A stretch of 64,000 nt of DNA, taken from Ptychodera flava. Its lineage: Eukaryota > Hemichordata > Enteropneusta > Ptychoderidae. Every line of letters begins with the position of its first letter. Position 1 is the first letter of the stretch. The stretch is taken from positions 31,523,041 to 31,587,040 of the forward strand of contig NC_091931.1 of the NCBI RefSeq assembly GCF_041260155.1, read 5' to 3'. Shown piece after piece: positions 63,982 through 64,000 of this stretch. Below the pieces are notes generated by a model, which saw only the letters and a list, made by a program, of their open reading frames with translations, was not told where the DNA came from and ran no database searches. The translations under genes were made by a program, and so were the position numbers.

Positions 63982-64000
63982 CTAAAAATCCAGAATAAAA

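Overview
The window looks like nuclear DNA from a marine invertebrate, probably a deuterostome such as a hemichordate, cephalochordate or echinoderm. This rests on intron-rich metazoan genes (a DEG/ENaC channel and a modular EAR-domain protein), two intronless genes (a forkhead factor and a Golgi sulfotransferase), and a dense load of short DNA transposons, LINE tails and microsatellites. I cannot name the species.

Layout. 1-3.7 kb has no recognisable gene and holds two foldback elements, one MITE and an AT microsatellite. 3.7-5.15 kb, minus strand: an intronless membrane-anchored carbohydrate sulfotransferase. 6.3-8.7 kb: two LINE 3' ends, a foldback element and a broken Crypton-type gene fragment. 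9-15.5 kb: no recognisable gene, one foldback MITE and a CAT/CAA microsatellite. 15.57-16.5 kb, plus strand: a divergent single-exon forkhead gene with a TATA box and a poly(A) signal. 20.2-28.7 kb, plus strand: an eight-exon acid-sensing/amiloride-sensitive type (DEG/ENaC) sodium channel, complete apart from a one-base frame break in exon 2. 28.7-35.6 kb: mostly dispersed repeats.

35.6-64 kb, minus strand: the 3' sixteen exons of a large gene whose 5' end lies beyond the right edge. Splicing the exons in phase gives one uninterrupted frame of about 992 residues. It has at least 13 copies of a ~42-residue repeat built round an NGVDL-like core, then seven EAR/EPTP blades (a seven-bladed propeller) and a short tail. 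I know of no named protein with this architecture, and it is the most interesting object here.

The introns of that gene are a museum of nested mobile elements: a ~350-bp MITE family, TTAA-flanked mini-elements, a hAT-like element inside a long-inverted-repeat element, and several long repeats that end in a stem-loop followed directly by CTAAAA or a close variant. The four host genes have no obvious joint pathway. Sulfotransferase, channel and EAR protein are all secretory or membrane products, but their adjacency is probably incidental.
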